Below, in pieces: positions 63,257 through 64,000 of a stretch of 64,000 nt of DNA. The position numbers were made by a program, and so were the translations under genes. Origin of the DNA: Leeuwenhoekiella marinoflava DSM 3653 (GTDB lineage Bacteria; Bacteroidota; Bacteroidia; Flavobacteriales; Flavobacteriaceae); the NCBI RefSeq assembly GCF_900129005.1, contig NZ_FQUN01000004.1:248001-312000 (forward strand). The letters are read 5' to 3'. Within the stretch, counting starts at the first letter, position 1, and the number at the start of each line of letters is the position of its first letter. Under the pieces are notes generated by a model. It worked only from the letters and a program-made list of their open reading frames with translations. It did not search any database and had not been told where the DNA came from.

Positions 63257-64000
63257 TTAATTTTCTAATTCATTCAGTTCCATTATTTTGATCACTTTAC
63301 GAGAGCGCAAATAGCTTTGAATGATGTGTCTGGCATCACGATTATCTTCCATCGGTGTGATGATGCGTTCTAAAATATCCAGATTGTTCAGCTGGTGATT
63401 CAGGTTGTAATAGCCAAAACCTTTAAAAATTCCATTTTCAATTAAAACAGCGCTGCGTTCCTCTTTACTAGGACCACGATCTATGATGATGAAGTTTTTA
63501 TTTTCAAACGTATGTTTTTTAATGAAAGTTTCAACACGTTCATTATAAGTTTCAGGCGATTCTTCACCAATGCAAGCTCCGTTGCAGGTTTTAATAGTAT
63601 AGTTAAAACAATTACCGTCAGTCTGATGCAAACCGGTTTTGCTTTGGCACAAATTATACTCTTCAAGCATTCGTGCTAAATATGCTTTCCCAGAAGGAAT
63701 CGTTGCAAAAGTTATAATGCTGGGCTTGGTGCTGTCTGCTTTTTCTACGCGAAGGTTTAGATAGCCAGCTTCATCTGTAAAACTCACCAGTTGTGCTTTA
63801 TATTTCACACGTCTTAAGGCTCGGTTGTGTTTAGGCCTGATCTTTTTTATTTCTTCATTCTCTTTGAGAAGAGCAACGAGTTCGCTTCCGGTCTCGTCAT
63901 AACTCACCGCTTCGACTTCTTCTTGTATTTGTTTTGACTTTCTGTTATCGCTTGTAAAATGCTGATTTAAACGTTTTTTAATGTTTCGGCTTTTGCCAAT
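63257..64000 (-). CDS. exonuclease/GIY-YIG type repair protein, C-terminal part (cut by window edge)
   Basis: The frame is open across the right edge; a GTG at 63905-63907 is internal. Translation of 63908-64000 gives IGKSRNIKKRLNQHF and SKQIQEEVEAV, the second half of a GIY-YIG nuclease domain as in UvrC (x-G-K-x-x-N-I/L-x-x-R). The rest has RPKHNRALRRVKYKAQ and a Cys-containing CNGACIGEESPETYNERV (UvrC-like C-x-x-x-C-x-G). This matches flavobacterial proteins that fuse a DnaQ-type 3'-5' exonuclease to a UvrC-like N-terminal module. The exonuclease part would be outside the window. First gene of a four-gene minus-strand group with the lipoprotein, channel and miaA. Confidence 0.8.
   Translation of the reverse strand: MGKSRNIKKRLNQHFTSDNRKSKQIQEEVEAVSYDETGSELVALLKENEEIKKIRPKHNRALRRVKYKAQLVSFTDEAGYLNLRVEKADSTKPSIITFATIPSGKAYLARMLEEYNLCQSKTGLHQTDGNCFNYTIKTCNGACIGEESPETYNERVETFIKKHTFENKNFIIIDRGPSKEERSAVLIENGIFKGFGYYNLNHQLNNLDILERIITPMEDNRDARHIIQSYLRSRKVIKIMELNELEN

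Overview
The window is a gene-dense, AT-rich stretch of chromosome from a member of the Bacteroidetes, almost certainly a Flavobacteriaceae, probably marine. The signs are a run of family-restricted genes (DUF6048, DUF6452, DUF6095, DUF6913, DUF4835, DUF4249 with a TonB-dependent receptor), a monomeric isocitrate dehydrogenase, a long-form GAPDH, absence of obvious Shine-Dalgarno sequences, and repeated use of the Bacteroidetes -7 promoter box TAnnTTTG just upstream of genes. I cannot fix the genus from sequence reading alone. No tRNA, rRNA, CRISPR array, prophage or intact insertion sequence was found; most of the window is core metabolism and information processing.

Layout. 1-13.6 kb (minus strand): start of a class III aminotransferase, OstA-like envelope protein, CYTH protein, zinc metallopeptidase, purA-fur-RSH (adenylate synthesis, metal-dependent regulator, ppGpp enzyme), Ste24-like protease, SpoU methyltransferase, CPBP protease, DUF6048/DUF6452 pair and rlmD. 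13.9-17 kb: rocD, an FKBP lipoprotein and a thioredoxin-like lipoprotein. 17-31.3 kb (minus): pepT, a decayed mobile-element scar (18.39-19.01 kb), DUF6095-murQ, a DUF4249/TonB-receptor pair, icd, a possible gene relic (25.9-26.1 kb), rplS, trmD, a coiled-coil membrane protein, gap and a Deg protease. 31.4-34.7 kb (plus): dapF, an acetyltransferase, mltG and a lysozyme-like protein, a cell-wall group. 34.7-41.2 kb: an RsmI-family methyltransferase, LMW phosphatase, dnaA, a thioesterase, YigZ, a DMT transporter, a HAD phosphatase and ribD. 41.3-46.97 kb (plus): GNAT, prmC, LOG protein, ligA and two tandem paralogous membrane proteins. 46.96-48.6 kb (minus): a 5'-nucleotidase split over two genes. 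48.7-61.1 kb (plus): DUF6913-dapA, bamD-rpoZ-coaBC-DUF4835, recN, fabI, a glycosyltransferase, YbbR-like-coaE and a two-component pair. 61.1-64 kb (minus): miaA, a voltage-gated-type ion channel with a zinc ribbon, a small plug-like lipoprotein and the 3' part of a GIY-YIG/exonuclease protein.

Gene direction changes broadly from mostly minus (left) to mostly plus (right) around 31-41 kb, where dnaA sits. This could mark a replication origin, but no DnaA-box cluster is visible. No convincing new multi-gene system stands out. The best leads are the tandem 7-TM paralogs at 45.4-47.0 kb, the stand-alone plug-like lipoprotein at 62.9-63.25 kb, the receptor/transposase scar at 18.4-19.0 kb, and a recurring arrangement in which the -7 box lies only 4-9 nt before the start codon, often a GTG.
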